Source of the DNA: Clostridium sp.
Lineage (GTDB): Bacteria; Bacillota; Clostridia; Clostridiales; Clostridiaceae
Assembly (NCBI GenBank): GCA_012511315.1
Contig: JAAZGI010000501.1
Span: forward strand, 1 to 9,555
Direction of reading: 5' to 3'
Length of the DNA stretch: 9,555 nucleotides
This document shows, piece after piece, positions 1 to 6,697 of the stretch (within the stretch, counting starts at the first letter, position 1; each line of letters starts with the position of its first letter). Made by a program: the position numbers and the translations under genes. The notes beneath the pieces are model-generated. The model worked only from the letters and a program-made list of their open reading frames with translations, was not told where the DNA came from and ran no database searches.

Positions 1-78
1 AATAAGCTATCAAGTATGCTCTATTCTCAAGAAGCCCCACTTCAAGGGTTAAAACCGTTAGGTTTAGCTAAATGGTGA
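1..78 (+). CDS. 3' end of an unidentified gene (partial)
   Basis: Frame 1 of the plus strand is open from the window edge for 25 codons and closes at a TGA at 76-78. The visible C-terminus ends in PLGLAKW, preceded by LYSQEAPLQGLK. The other two plus frames carry early stops, and the minus strand is closed here. I do not recognise the family from such a short tail. The frame is convergent with the methyltransferase gene on the other strand, and both could share the hairpin at 123-157 as terminator, which fits a real gene end. It could still be a chance open frame. Confidence 0.35.
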   Translation, partial: NKLSSMLYSQEAPLQGLKPLGLAKW

Positions 79-121
79 GTAATTCACCAGTTCTTCATTG
101 AGCTAGGAGATATTCTTATAC

Positions 122-158
122 AAAAAGCCGGTCTTTCATGTTGAAAGACCGGCTTTTG
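122..158 (-). terminator. Intrinsic terminator of the PBP-ogt operon, possibly bidirectional
   Basis: A perfect 16-bp inverted repeat (123-138 with 142-157) has a 3-nt loop and a core of GCCGGTCTTTCA. On the minus strand it begins right after the methyltransferase TAG stop (159-161), and the RNA stem ends in a run of five U. The A/T flanks are symmetric, so it may also stop plus-strand transcription from the gene ending at 78. Confidence 0.9.
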
Positions 159-623
159 CTATTCTTTATAGTCTGCACCTTCAAGATTTAATAAAAATAC
201 TTTCCGAGGGAGGCCAGAAGAGTAACCACCTAATTTGCGATCAGAGCTAATGACGCGATGACAGGGGACGATAATGCTAATTGGATTTTTTCCATTAGCT
301 CCCCCCACCGCTCTGCTAGCGGCAGGGTTGCCAATTCGTCGAGCCAGTTCGCCATAGGATATTGTTACGCCATAAGGAATATCCTGTAGCTCTTGCCAAA
401 CCTGCTGTTGGAAACTTGTTCCTTCCAGGTGAACGGGGACGGTGAATTCTTTACGAATCCCTTTGAAATATTCATTAAGTTCTTTCTGAGCCAGCTTCAG
501 TATGGGGTTATTCGTTATGCTCTCTGACAGCGAAGAATCCGTGAACTCAAGAACATACAAAGCCTCTTGATCTGCTTTCAGATGAATGGCCCCCAAAGGG
601 CTTGAGATGATAAGTTGATCCAT
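159..623 (-). CDS. ogt: Methylated-DNA--protein-cysteine S-methyltransferase
   Basis: This 154-residue protein is a suicide repair enzyme of the MGMT/Ogt family. It transfers the alkyl group from O6-alkylguanine or O4-alkylthymine in DNA to its own cysteine. The acceptor motif PCHRV is at residues 120-124 (Cys121). The helix-turn-helix part has the conserved SRAVGGAN segment (Arg104 is the expected arginine finger), followed by NP at 113-114 and the GGYSSGLPRK substrate loop at 132-141. The short N-terminal part (1-65) is the usual ribonuclease-H-like domain. The length is normal for a stand-alone Ogt without an Ada domain. The ATG at 621-623 is preceded by GGAGGT (633-638) at 9 nt. That site overlaps the stop codon of the upstream PBP gene, so the two are probably one transcript with coupled translation. 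I use ogt as the generic symbol; adaB or dat1 would be equivalent. Confidence 0.95.
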   Translation of the reverse strand: MDQLIISSPLGAIHLKADQEALYVLEFTDSSLSESITNNPILKLAQKELNEYFKGIRKEFTVPVHLEGTSFQQQVWQELQDIPYGVTISYGELARRIGNPAASRAVGGANGKNPISIIVPCHRVISSDRKLGGYSSGLPRKVFLLNLEGADYKE

Positions 624-637
624 AATTCAGACACCTC

Positions 638-2914
638 CTAGGGAACTGTTGTGGCTGGTGGCTGAGTGGCCGGTGGCTGAGTAGCTGGTGGCTGAGTGGC
701 CGGTGGCTGAGTGGCCGGTGGCTGAGTAGCCGGTGGCTGAGTAGTCGGTGGCTGGGTAGCTGGCGGTTGAGTAGCTGGCGGTTGAGTGGCGGGTGGTTGG
801 GTAGCTGGCGGTTGAGTGGCGGGTGGTTGAGTAGCTGGTGGCTGAGTGGCCGGTGGCTGGGTAGCCGGTGGCTGAGTAGCCGGAGGCGAAGTAGCTGAGG
901 GTTGAATAGCTCCTGGTTGAGAGTCAGGTACTGTGTAGCCTTCCTCTTCGGCTCCCTTATCATATTCCTTAGGGAGAACATACTTTTGATCTTCTAGTTC
1001 AACTTCAGGTTCATAGTCCCTTGTAATATAAACTTTCTTTTCTTTGAAAATGGGTAAGGTCCATGGCGTTGCCAATTTACCCGTTAATTTATTGATTTCA
1101 ACTTCAACGTGAACATCGTCGAAAGTAGTTGGAACCATGTCACGGAAGAACCATTCTTCCACAGTGCGGTCACCACGAGGGTCTCGCCGAGTGAGATCCG
1201 TAGGTAGAGTACCAGAATCGTAGCTGACAGGAATTTTGACAATATCGTTTGGAACAGGTAAGTCCTTGTAAGGTTTATTTTCATGGGGATATTCCATGAT
1301 GGCTCCCCAGGCTTTAATGCCGCCAATGGCGGAGGACATACCTTCGCCGGTATTTTTATCAATGATAGGTTGATGGTCATCAGAAGCAACCAAGACTGCC
1401 GCTGAATAGTAAGGGGTTGTGCCTGCAAACCAAAGTTCTTTATAACTTTGGGAGGTACCGGTTTTACCACCTACTGGCATATCACCAAACTTTAGTTTAG
1501 AAATTCTTGGAGAAGATTCAACGACGGTTTTTAAAAGGTCCCACATAATGTAGGCCGTACCAGGTTTTATGATTTGCTCGCCTTCAGGTGTGTTTTCTAA
1601 GATAATATTACCGGCAGAATCTTCTACTCGGGTGTAAAGCAAGGGCTTATTTTTTACGCCATTGTTAGCAAAAGTTCCATAAGCATTGGCCATGATCAAT
1701 GGATTAGCTCCATCTTTTCCATTTATATTAGCGTATTGGCCCAGGGCATACATAGACTGCCCGCGATACTCTTGAGGAGGTAGCACCAAACCGAATTTTT
1801 CAGCATAGTTTTCAGCTATGGGCTCACCAATTGCCTGGAGAGCTTTAAGGGTAACCATGTTACTGGAGCGTCTTAACGCATCACGACTATTGGTGTAACC
1901 CCACCATTTATCATAGGAGTTGCCAGGATTAGATGGATCAGTATAATCTACGTCTGTGCCGGCAAAGTAATCTTTACGTTCTTCCAGTGAAAGGGGTGAA
2001 TCTTCAAAAACAGTGGAAGAGTTAAAGATTTTAGAGTCAATTCCTGCGGCAAACACAGTGAGAGGTTTTGTGGCAGAGCCAATCGCACGTAGAAAGTAGG
2101 GAGAGGCTGCTCTATTAGGACCAGCGGCTACCTGCTGACCACGCCCGCCAACTATAGCTTTTACATACCCAGTAGCTGGTTCTGTAATTACGGCAGATAC
2201 TTGTGGTTGGATAATTCCATTGGCATCCACGTATTGGACAAACTCGTAATTATCTTCATTATTGATTTCTTTTTCAGTGTGCTCTTGGAAAGCACGGTCC
2301 ATCGTCGTGTAGATACGGTAACCATTTAAAGCTAGATTTTCTTGAGCTTTTTCTCTTGTAATATCAAGTTGTTCCACCATGTCATCCAAGACGGCTGAAA
2401 CAACGGGACGAGTAAAGTATTCGTAATTATATTTACCACCATTAGTCAATGCTGTGGCATTAAAAGGAATGCCATTTGATTTAATTTCATCTCGATAGGC
2501 TTGATATTCATCCTCCGTGATAAAATTATTTTTCTCCATTTGGCTTAAAACTAGAATTGTTCGGTCTTGGTAAGTAGAAGGGTCTTTTTGATTGGCTGCT
2601 GTAAAAGCATAGTAAAGTGAAGGGGCCTGAGGCAATGCCGCTAGGTAAGCAGCCTCAATAACTGATAAATCCTTGGCAGATTTTGAGAAGTATTGTCTTG
2701 CTCCAGCCTCAACGCCATAGGCACGACCACCTAGGAAGATGGAGTTGAGATAAGTTTCCAAAATAGTTTCTTTGGAAACTTGCTTTTCAATTTCCAAGGC
2801 CATATAAATTTCTTGTATTTTTCTTGATTCTTCTTTTTTTCGTGTTAAGAAAATGTTTTTAATGAGCTGCTGGGTCAATGTAGAACCACCCTGATTAAAG
2901 TCCCCACCTACCAC
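638..2914 (-). CDS. C-terminal part of the class A PBP (rest of GT51, transpeptidase, TQPPA tail)
   Basis: The frame after the TAA runs for 758 codons. It holds GT51 motif 2 (GGSTLTQQLIKN), motif 3 (RKIQEIYMALEIEK), motif 4 (ETYLNSIFLG) and motif 5 (EAAYLAALPQAPS). The penicillin-binding transpeptidase follows with SATK, SSN and GGKTGTS, and the last quarter ends in a TQPPA repeat tail. The frame could formally begin at the GTG (2912-2914) touching the TAA. I see no Shine-Dalgarno sequence there, and such a product would lack the signal anchor and the catalytic Glu, so it would stay in the cytoplasm. It is best read as the continuation of the gene starting at 3319. The codons and motifs look under selection up to the end. 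Confidence 0.8.
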   Translation of the reverse strand: MVGGDFNQGGSTLTQQLIKNIFLTRKKEESRKIQEIYMALEIEKQVSKETILETYLNSIFLGGRAYGVEAGARQYFSKSAKDLSVIEAAYLAALPQAPSLYYAFTAANQKDPSTYQDRTILVLSQMEKNNFITEDEYQAYRDEIKSNGIPFNATALTNGGKYNYEYFTRPVVSAVLDDMVEQLDITREKAQENLALNGYRIYTTMDRAFQEHTEKEINNEDNYEFVQYVDANGIIQPQVSAVITEPATGYVKAIVGGRGQQVAAGPNRAASPYFLRAIGSATKPLTVFAAGIDSKIFNSSTVFEDSPLSLEERKDYFAGTDVDYTDPSNPGNSYDKWWGYTNSRDALRRSSNMVTLKALQAIGEPIAENYAEKFGLVLPPQEYRGQSMYALGQYANINGKDGANPLIMANAYGTFANNGVKNKPLLYTRVEDSAGNIILENTPEGEQIIKPGTAYIMWDLLKTVVESSPRISKLKFGDMPVGGKTGTSQSYKELWFAGTTPYYSAAVLVASDDHQPIIDKNTGEGMSSAIGGIKAWGAIMEYPHENKPYKDLPVPNDIVKIPVSYDSGTLPTDLTRRDPRGDRTVEEWFFRDMVPTTFDDVHVEVEINKLTGKLATPWTLPIFKEKKVYITRDYEPEVELEDQKYVLPKEYDKGAEEEGYTVPDSQPGAIQPSATSPPATQPPATQPPATQPPATQPPATQPPATQPPATQPPATQPPATQPPTTQPPATQPPATQPPATQPPATQPPATQPPATTVP
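653..907 (-). repeat. 15-bp tandem array encoding TQPPA pentapeptides
   Basis: Fifteen consecutive 15-bp units (653-877) each encode TQPPA, with one TQPPT variant at 743-757. They are followed, toward the protein's N-terminal side, by two degenerate units encoding TSPPA (878-892) and IQPSA (893-907). Units differ mostly at synonymous sites. The two 30-bp blocks 773-802 and 803-832 differ at a single base, which points to duplication of unit pairs. The encoded tail is extended, uncharged and rich in Pro and Thr, like a wall-spanning spacer at the C-terminus of the PBP. Confidence 0.95.
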
Positions 2915-3319
2915 TTAGCTTAGAGCATAGCGTAGACTCACAGAGATTGTTCGTTTGAAATCAACCCCTTTATGCTCGTAGAATCGCTCATCTTCAATGG
3001 CTATAAAGGCTTTTTGAATGTTAGGACTGATTTCAGATAATTCGACAGGTAGGCGAACTTCACTTGAGACGACGCGATCCATAATTTCGCCCTGATCATC
3101 AAGGAGCACGCTCTGTTGGGATAAGGACAAGAATTTATCGATATCTGCCTCTGGCGCATCTTTTGCAATATCTAACACCTTTGAAACAAAAAATATTGAG
3201 CCGATTAGAGTAATGAGCAAAGTAAATAAAGCAAGGCCTTTTAAAACCTTGCCAAATATCTGCAATCCAGAATGGCGTGTATATGTTTTTTTGGCTGTTT
3301 TTTTAACTCGTTGAGCCAT
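2915..3319 (-). CDS. N-terminal fragment of the class A PBP (anchor and GT51 motif 1)
   Basis: This 134-residue product is what would be translated from the normal start up to the TAA. It has a basic cytoplasmic tail (residues 1-25, rich in K and R), a hydrophobic membrane segment at about 26-46, a linker, and the beginning of the glycosyltransferase domain with IEDERFYEHKGVDFKR at 108-123. The protein would sit in the membrane facing outward but lacks almost the whole catalytic domain. The frame stays open 44 codons upstream of this ATG, but that stretch is very Ile/Tyr/Asn-rich, overlaps the promoter and has no family resemblance, so I exclude it. Confidence 0.75.
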   Translation of the reverse strand: MAQRVKKTAKKTYTRHSGLQIFGKVLKGLALFTLLITLIGSIFFVSKVLDIAKDAPEADIDKFLSLSQQSVLLDDQGEIMDRVVSSEVRLPVELSEISPNIQKAFIAIEDERFYEHKGVDFKRTISVSLRYALS

Positions 3320-3325
3320 GGAATA

Positions 3326-3330
3326 CCTCC
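3326..3330 (-). promoter_or_regulatory. Shine-Dalgarno site that sets the PBP start
   Basis: On the minus strand GGAGG lies 6 nt before the ATG at 3317-3319. This fixes the start of the PBP at MAQRVKK and excludes the longer open frame upstream. Confidence 0.85.
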
Positions 3331-3362
3331 GTAAATTAATAATGGAATAATAAATCTGATTT

Positions 3363-3390
3363 ATTATATCATACAGACATATAATGTAAA
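3363..3390 (-). promoter_or_regulatory. Probable sigma-A promoter of the PBP-ogt operon
   Basis: On the minus strand TTTACA (3385-3390) is followed after 16 bp by TATAAT (3363-3368). The -10 is preceded by TGA, which makes a TGn extended -10. It lies between the hpt terminator and the PBP start, leaving an untranslated leader of roughly 40 nt. Confidence 0.7.
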
Positions 3391-3453
3391 AAATCTCTAT
3401 CTTCTCCATTATAAGCAGTTCATTTATAATTAGATTAAAATTTGATGACAAGG

Positions 3454-3482
3454 AAAAAACCGGCTAGTAAAAACTGGCCGGT
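3454..3482 (-). terminator. Intrinsic terminator of hpt
   Basis: Just after the hpt TAA stop (3491-3493), the minus strand reads ACCGGCCAG, a TA-rich loop, then CTAGCCGGT and a run of T (six, 3454-3459). The stem has one internal mismatch. It separates hpt from the PBP-ogt transcription unit. Confidence 0.85.
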
Positions 3483-3490
3483 GGATCAAT

Positions 3491-4027
3491 TTATTCAGCC
3501 TTTTCCTCAAAGTTGAATATGTAAGGAACGTTCCGATGGTAATCACCATAATTCAGGCCGTAGCCCACCACAAAGAGGTCTTCAATGGTGAAACCACAGA
3601 AATCTGGATCCAGGTTATCTACCTTACGTCGGGAAGGTTTATCTAATAGGGTACAACACTGAACCGATTTAGCCCCTTTATTTTTAACGTGATTTAAAAC
3701 AAAGCCCATGGTGTAACCTGTGTCAATAATGTCATCTACAACCAAGACGTCATAACCTTCAATACTGTCAGCTACATCGTTAACGACCTCAACATTGCCA
3801 GAGGAATGCTCTGCATTGCCATAAGAAGCAGTAGTCATAAAACCGATTTTTACAGGAATATCAATTGCTCGCACTAAATCTGCTGCAAAAATAAAACTAC
3901 CTCGTAATAGGGCTAATACATAAAGCTTCTTTCCTTTATAATGCTCATTAATTTCTTGGCCCAAACGATGAACTTCTACATCGATTTCCTCTTTTGTGAT
4001 GAGTATATTTCTTTTTTGATCTTCCAT
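3491..4027 (-). CDS. hpt: Hypoxanthine(-guanine) phosphoribosyltransferase
   Basis: This 178-residue cytoplasmic purine-salvage enzyme makes IMP and GMP from hypoxanthine or guanine and PRPP. The PRPP-binding loop VVDDIIDTG is at residues 96-104. The LRGSFIF segment (41-47) carries the conserved loop I, and the C-terminal part has DLFVVGYGLNYGDYHRNVPYI (150-170), which is characteristic of bacterial HPRT. The length is normal. The ATG at 4025-4027 has AAAGGAGA (4033-4040) just upstream. In many Firmicutes hpt lies next to tilS and ftsH, but neither is present here: the gene is monocistronic, with a terminator downstream and a long intergenic region upstream. I see only a weak promoter candidate for it (TATAGA, 4067-4072 on the minus strand). 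Confidence 0.97.
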   Translation of the reverse strand: MEDQKRNILITKEEIDVEVHRLGQEINEHYKGKKLYVLALLRGSFIFAADLVRAIDIPVKIGFMTTASYGNAEHSSGNVEVVNDVADSIEGYDVLVVDDIIDTGYTMGFVLNHVKNKGAKSVQCCTLLDKPSRRKVDNLDPDFCGFTIEDLFVVGYGLNYGDYHRNVPYIFNFEEKAE

Positions 4028-4811
4028 CTATTTCTCCTTTGTCCATTGGTCTATCTACCGTTTAATTCTATACCTTTCATTTTCATCATTTTGTCTACTG
4101 ATTGCAAGCCTATTTTGTATCTTTCCTTGAGAATCTTAGGAAATGAAAGAAAATATAAGGATTGATTTAAAAACATCCTGAAAGATGGGCGAAAAAGTCT
4201 ATTGAAAGATTTATAAGATAGGTTTAAAGACAATCTTATGAGAAACTCATTTAAGACAAAGAAGCTAATGATTAAAAGAAAATAGAGCTGAGATTATTTA
4301 TAAAAATGAATGGTATCGTTAAAGTTGATTGAAATTGAAGAACCCATTCTTTAAAAGAGAAAGCTCCTTAAAAACAAGAGGGTTATAAAAAAACAGGATA
4401 TTATATCTTTTGGATCATTATGTCCATCTGAACATTAAGCTTTTTTAAAATTAGTGTGATTAAAAATCAGGCTGTTTGAATATTAGGCTATTTAGAAACA
4501 TATGGTTCCCAAGTTTTAATGGAGAACAAAAGTAAATTTTAAGAACAATAAGAAGAAATGATTACTGAAGTTATAGTTCAAGTTGAAAAAGGTGAAAGAA
4601 AAAGAGTCGGATGAAAAAGAGCCGAATGAATTAAGTGTGATAAATAAGGTAAAGATATATGGGGTCGATGAGTGATTAAAAAGGGGGGCTTAATAAATTT
4701 TTGCTCCTTGGATAGCACATCGAGCAGTAAGCTTTAGAATTTGTTATGATTAAGGAAGAGATAAAAAAGCTGGAATAAAAACTAGGTATGGAAGAATAAA
4801 ATATTCAAATA
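4028..4811. other. AT-rich divergent intergenic region, no gene seen
   Basis: This 784-bp region lies between the divergent hpt and hflX genes. It is A-rich on the plus strand and broken by stops in all frames. The longest frame (4051-4233, minus) begins at an unsupported TTG. It contains small imperfect repeats: a doubled AAAGAGTCGGATG / AAAGAGCCGAATG near 4598-4630, and related AGGCTGTTTGAATAT / AGGCTATTTAGAAAC near 4470-4500. A few weak hairpins are present. I see no tRNA, riboswitch core or terminator that I could defend. Confidence 0.6.
4742..4750 (+). promoter_or_regulatory. hflX: Candidate extended -10 promoter for the hflX operon
   Basis: TGTTATGAT (TG, one base, then TATGAT at 4745-4750) fits an extended -10 element about 80 nt before the hflX ATG. 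No good -35 lies 16-18 bp upstream (GAGCAG at that place), so it would depend on the TG extension. Confidence 0.4.
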
Positions 4812-4832
4812 ATGCCAAGGAAGGTAAATTAT

Positions 4833-6692
4833 ATGATAAAAGGAAATGTGGATGGAGTTAAAGATGTTGTTTTAAAGCAACTTGAAACCATTTATGACAT
4901 GAAAAGTCAACGGTATGAGATTGCCAATGTGGAGATCATGGAGTTGATTAAATCTGTTACAGAGCGAATCGGACGAGAGATTAGTGTGATTATCGACCGA
5001 AAGGGTCGAGTTATAGAAGTGACTATCGGAGATTCGGCTAGTGTGTCTTTGCCTATTTTAGATTCAACGGTGAGAAAGCTTTCAGGTTATCGATTAGTTC
5101 ATACCCACCCTAATGGGTTTTCAAGACTATCGGCACTAGATTTATCAGCTCTACTTAAGATGAAACTGGATTGTATGGCAGCCATCTCATGTAATACTGA
5201 GGATTCACGAATTTCTATTGGCTTTCCAACTGTATTGGAAGGCTCTTTGGTGGCGGAAATAACAAAAGAGTTGACCTGGGACGAAGCGCTGGCCATTAAC
5301 ATTGATGACAAAGTCAAGCATAATCAAGATTTATTGGCCGACTCCGATGTTCAAGAAGATGATACCGAGCGAGCCCTGCTCATTGGAATTGAGTCTCAAG
5401 AAAGCCTTGAAGAATTGAAAGAACTGGCTTATGCCGCTGATATTAAAGTAGTTGACACGGTGCTTCAAAATAGAGACAAAGTTGATCCTCAGTACTATAT
5501 GGGAAGCGGTAAAATGGAAGAGCTAGCGAATTTATGTCAGCTAACTCGTAGTAATGTAATTATTACAGACGATGAATTGTCTGGATCTCAAATTAAAAAC
5601 ATGGAAGATCTGACTGGTGTTAAGGTGATTGACCGCACCACTTTGATTTTGGAGATATTCTCCAGGCGAGCACGGACAAAGGAAGCCAAACTTCAAATTG
5701 AGTTGGCTCAATTAAAATACCGGATGACTCGACTAATCGGACTTGGATTAGTTTTATCAAGAACTGGGGGCGGAATTGGTACCAGGGGTCCAGGAGAAAC
5801 TCAACTAGAAACAGACCGTCGTAGAATTCGTAGCCGTTATTACGATTTAAATGAGGAACTAAAAGGGATTCAAAAAATCCGAGCCACTCAACGGGAAAAT
5901 CGGTATCGTCAAAACATGCCTCAAGTTGCATTAGTAGGCTATACAAACTCAGGAAAAAGTACTTTGCGCAATGCCCTAGCAGAAAGTTCAGCCAAAGATG
6001 CCAAAAAGAAAGCCAAGGTCTATGAAGCTGATATGTTGTTTGCCACATTGGATACAACGACACGAGCCATTGAACTGCCGGATCGCCGTATTATCACATT
6101 AACAGATACGGTTGGCTTTATCCGCAAACTTCCTCATGACTTGATTGAGGCTTTTAAATCTACCTTGGAAGAAGTCATCTATGCAGATGTGTTGGTTCAC
6201 GTTGTAGATGCGTCCTCCCCTGATGCCGATGAACAGGCTAAAGCCGTTGATCAGGTGTTAGAAGAATTAGGCGCTGTCAATAAACCAGTTGTGATAGCTT
6301 TAAACAAAATGGATTTAGGAATCTCACAGGCAGCCGAAGGAATTCGCGATCATTTTAGATCAACCATGCCTGTTCTTGAAATATCTGCTGTAACGGGAGA
6401 AAATTTAGAAGAATTACTCGAAACCATTGGCAAACTTCTTCCTCAAGAGTACAACACCTACGAGATGCTGATTCCATTTTCAGAGCAAAAGTTGGTGAGT
6501 ATGGTCCACGAAGAAGGCAATGTACTAGAAGAAGAATTTACAGAAGAAGGAACCCGATTAAAAGCTCAACTGCCAGCCGATGCAGCAGGTCGGGTGAAAG
6601 ATTTTTTACTTGATTTGAAAAAAGATGAGCTAGTTGATGGAACTAACAATCAAATCATGGAAGCAGAGCATGATGAAGTAAAGGAACGGTAA
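4833..6692 (+). CDS. hflX: GTPase HflX with an extra N-terminal JAMM-like domain
   Basis: HflX binds the 50S ribosomal subunit and splits stalled or idle 70S ribosomes under stress. This form has 619 residues, far above the roughly 400-430 of E. coli-type HflX. Residues about 1-175 are an added domain containing E49 and HTHPNGFSRLSALD (90-103), an HxH-x7-SxxD pattern as in JAMM/MPN+ metalloproteins. Canonical HflX starts near residue 178 (ERALLIGIE). It has the glycine-rich signature GGGIGTRGPGETQLETDRR (312-330), then the G domain with G1 GYTNSGKST (369-377), G3 DTVG (425-428), G4 NKMD (491-494) and G5 SAVTG, and a short C-terminal domain. I chose the ATG at 4833 because AAGGAAGG (4817-4824) lies 8 nt before it. 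The ATG at 4812 has no ribosome site and would put that sequence inside the gene. It leads a three-gene operon. Long HflX proteins with this N-terminus are, as I recall, common in clostridia. Confidence 0.95.
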   Translation: MIKGNVDGVKDVVLKQLETIYDMKSQRYEIANVEIMELIKSVTERIGREISVIIDRKGRVIEVTIGDSASVSLPILDSTVRKLSGYRLVHTHPNGFSRLSALDLSALLKMKLDCMAAISCNTEDSRISIGFPTVLEGSLVAEITKELTWDEALAINIDDKVKHNQDLLADSDVQEDDTERALLIGIESQESLEELKELAYAADIKVVDTVLQNRDKVDPQYYMGSGKMEELANLCQLTRSNVIITDDELSGSQIKNMEDLTGVKVIDRTTLILEIFSRRARTKEAKLQIELAQLKYRMTRLIGLGLVLSRTGGGIGTRGPGETQLETDRRRIRSRYYDLNEELKGIQKIRATQRENRYRQNMPQVALVGYTNSGKSTLRNALAESSAKDAKKKAKVYEADMLFATLDTTTRAIELPDRRIITLTDTVGFIRKLPHDLIEAFKSTLEEVIYADVLVHVVDASSPDADEQAKAVDQVLEELGAVNKPVVIALNKMDLGISQAAEGIRDHFRSTMPVLEISAVTGENLEELLETIGKLLPQEYNTYEMLIPFSEQKLVSMVHEEGNVLEEEFTEEGTRLKAQLPADAAGRVKDFLLDLKKDELVDGTNNQIMEAEHDEVKER

Positions 6693-6697
6693 GATTC

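Larger units (their letters stand above)
638..3319 (-). pseudogene. Class A penicillin-binding protein (PBP1A type) interrupted by an in-frame TAA
   Basis: The intact reading would be a bifunctional peptidoglycan synthase of about 893 residues: cytoplasmic tail, one membrane segment, glycosyltransferase (GT51) domain, transpeptidase domain and a proline/threonine-rich tail. Both halves lie in the same frame, separated by one TAA codon at 2915-2917 (codon 135), between YALS and VVGGDFNQGGS. The stop falls inside the glycosyltransferase domain, between motif 1 (EDERFYEHKG, catalytic Glu109) and motif 2 (GGSTLTQQ, 144-151). Everything downstream is preserved, including the transpeptidase SATK (Ser415), SSN (485-487) and KTGT (Lys619). 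That argues for a very recent nonsense change, a sequencing or assembly error, or stop-codon readthrough, not an old pseudogene. The start chosen is the ATG at 3319, with GGAGG (3326-3330) 6 nt upstream. If the stop is real, neither fragment should make a working enzyme. Confidence 0.8.

Noticed and set aside
653..907. CRISPR array
   Set aside because: Units are contiguous 15-mers without spacers and are in frame within a protein.
547..981. Minus-strand open frame rich in Leu, Ser, His and Pro across the repeat array
   Set aside because: It is a frame-shifted reading of the 15-bp repeats of the PBP tail and the start of ogt. The periodic units lack stops in several frames, so length is no evidence of coding.
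2915..2917. Selenocysteine or pyrrolysine at the internal stop
   Set aside because: Selenocysteine uses TGA and pyrrolysine TAG. The codon here is TAA, and there is no reason for either residue in a glycosyltransferase domain.
3320..3451. 44-codon upstream extension of the PBP N-terminus
   Set aside because: It overlaps the promoter, is extremely Ile/Tyr/Asn-rich, and the ATG at 3319 has a proper GGAGG site.
4051..4233. 60-codon minus-strand frame just upstream of hpt
   Set aside because: It starts at a TTG without any ribosome site, shows no family resemblance and lies in AT-rich sequence where chance frames are common.
4812..4832. Upstream ATG of hflX adding seven residues
   Set aside because: No ribosome site precedes it, and the purine-rich site for the ATG at 4833 lies within this stretch.
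5620..6063. 147-codon minus-strand frame within hflX
   Set aside because: It is antisense to the conserved GTPase motifs of HflX, with no ribosome site and a composition unlike a real protein.
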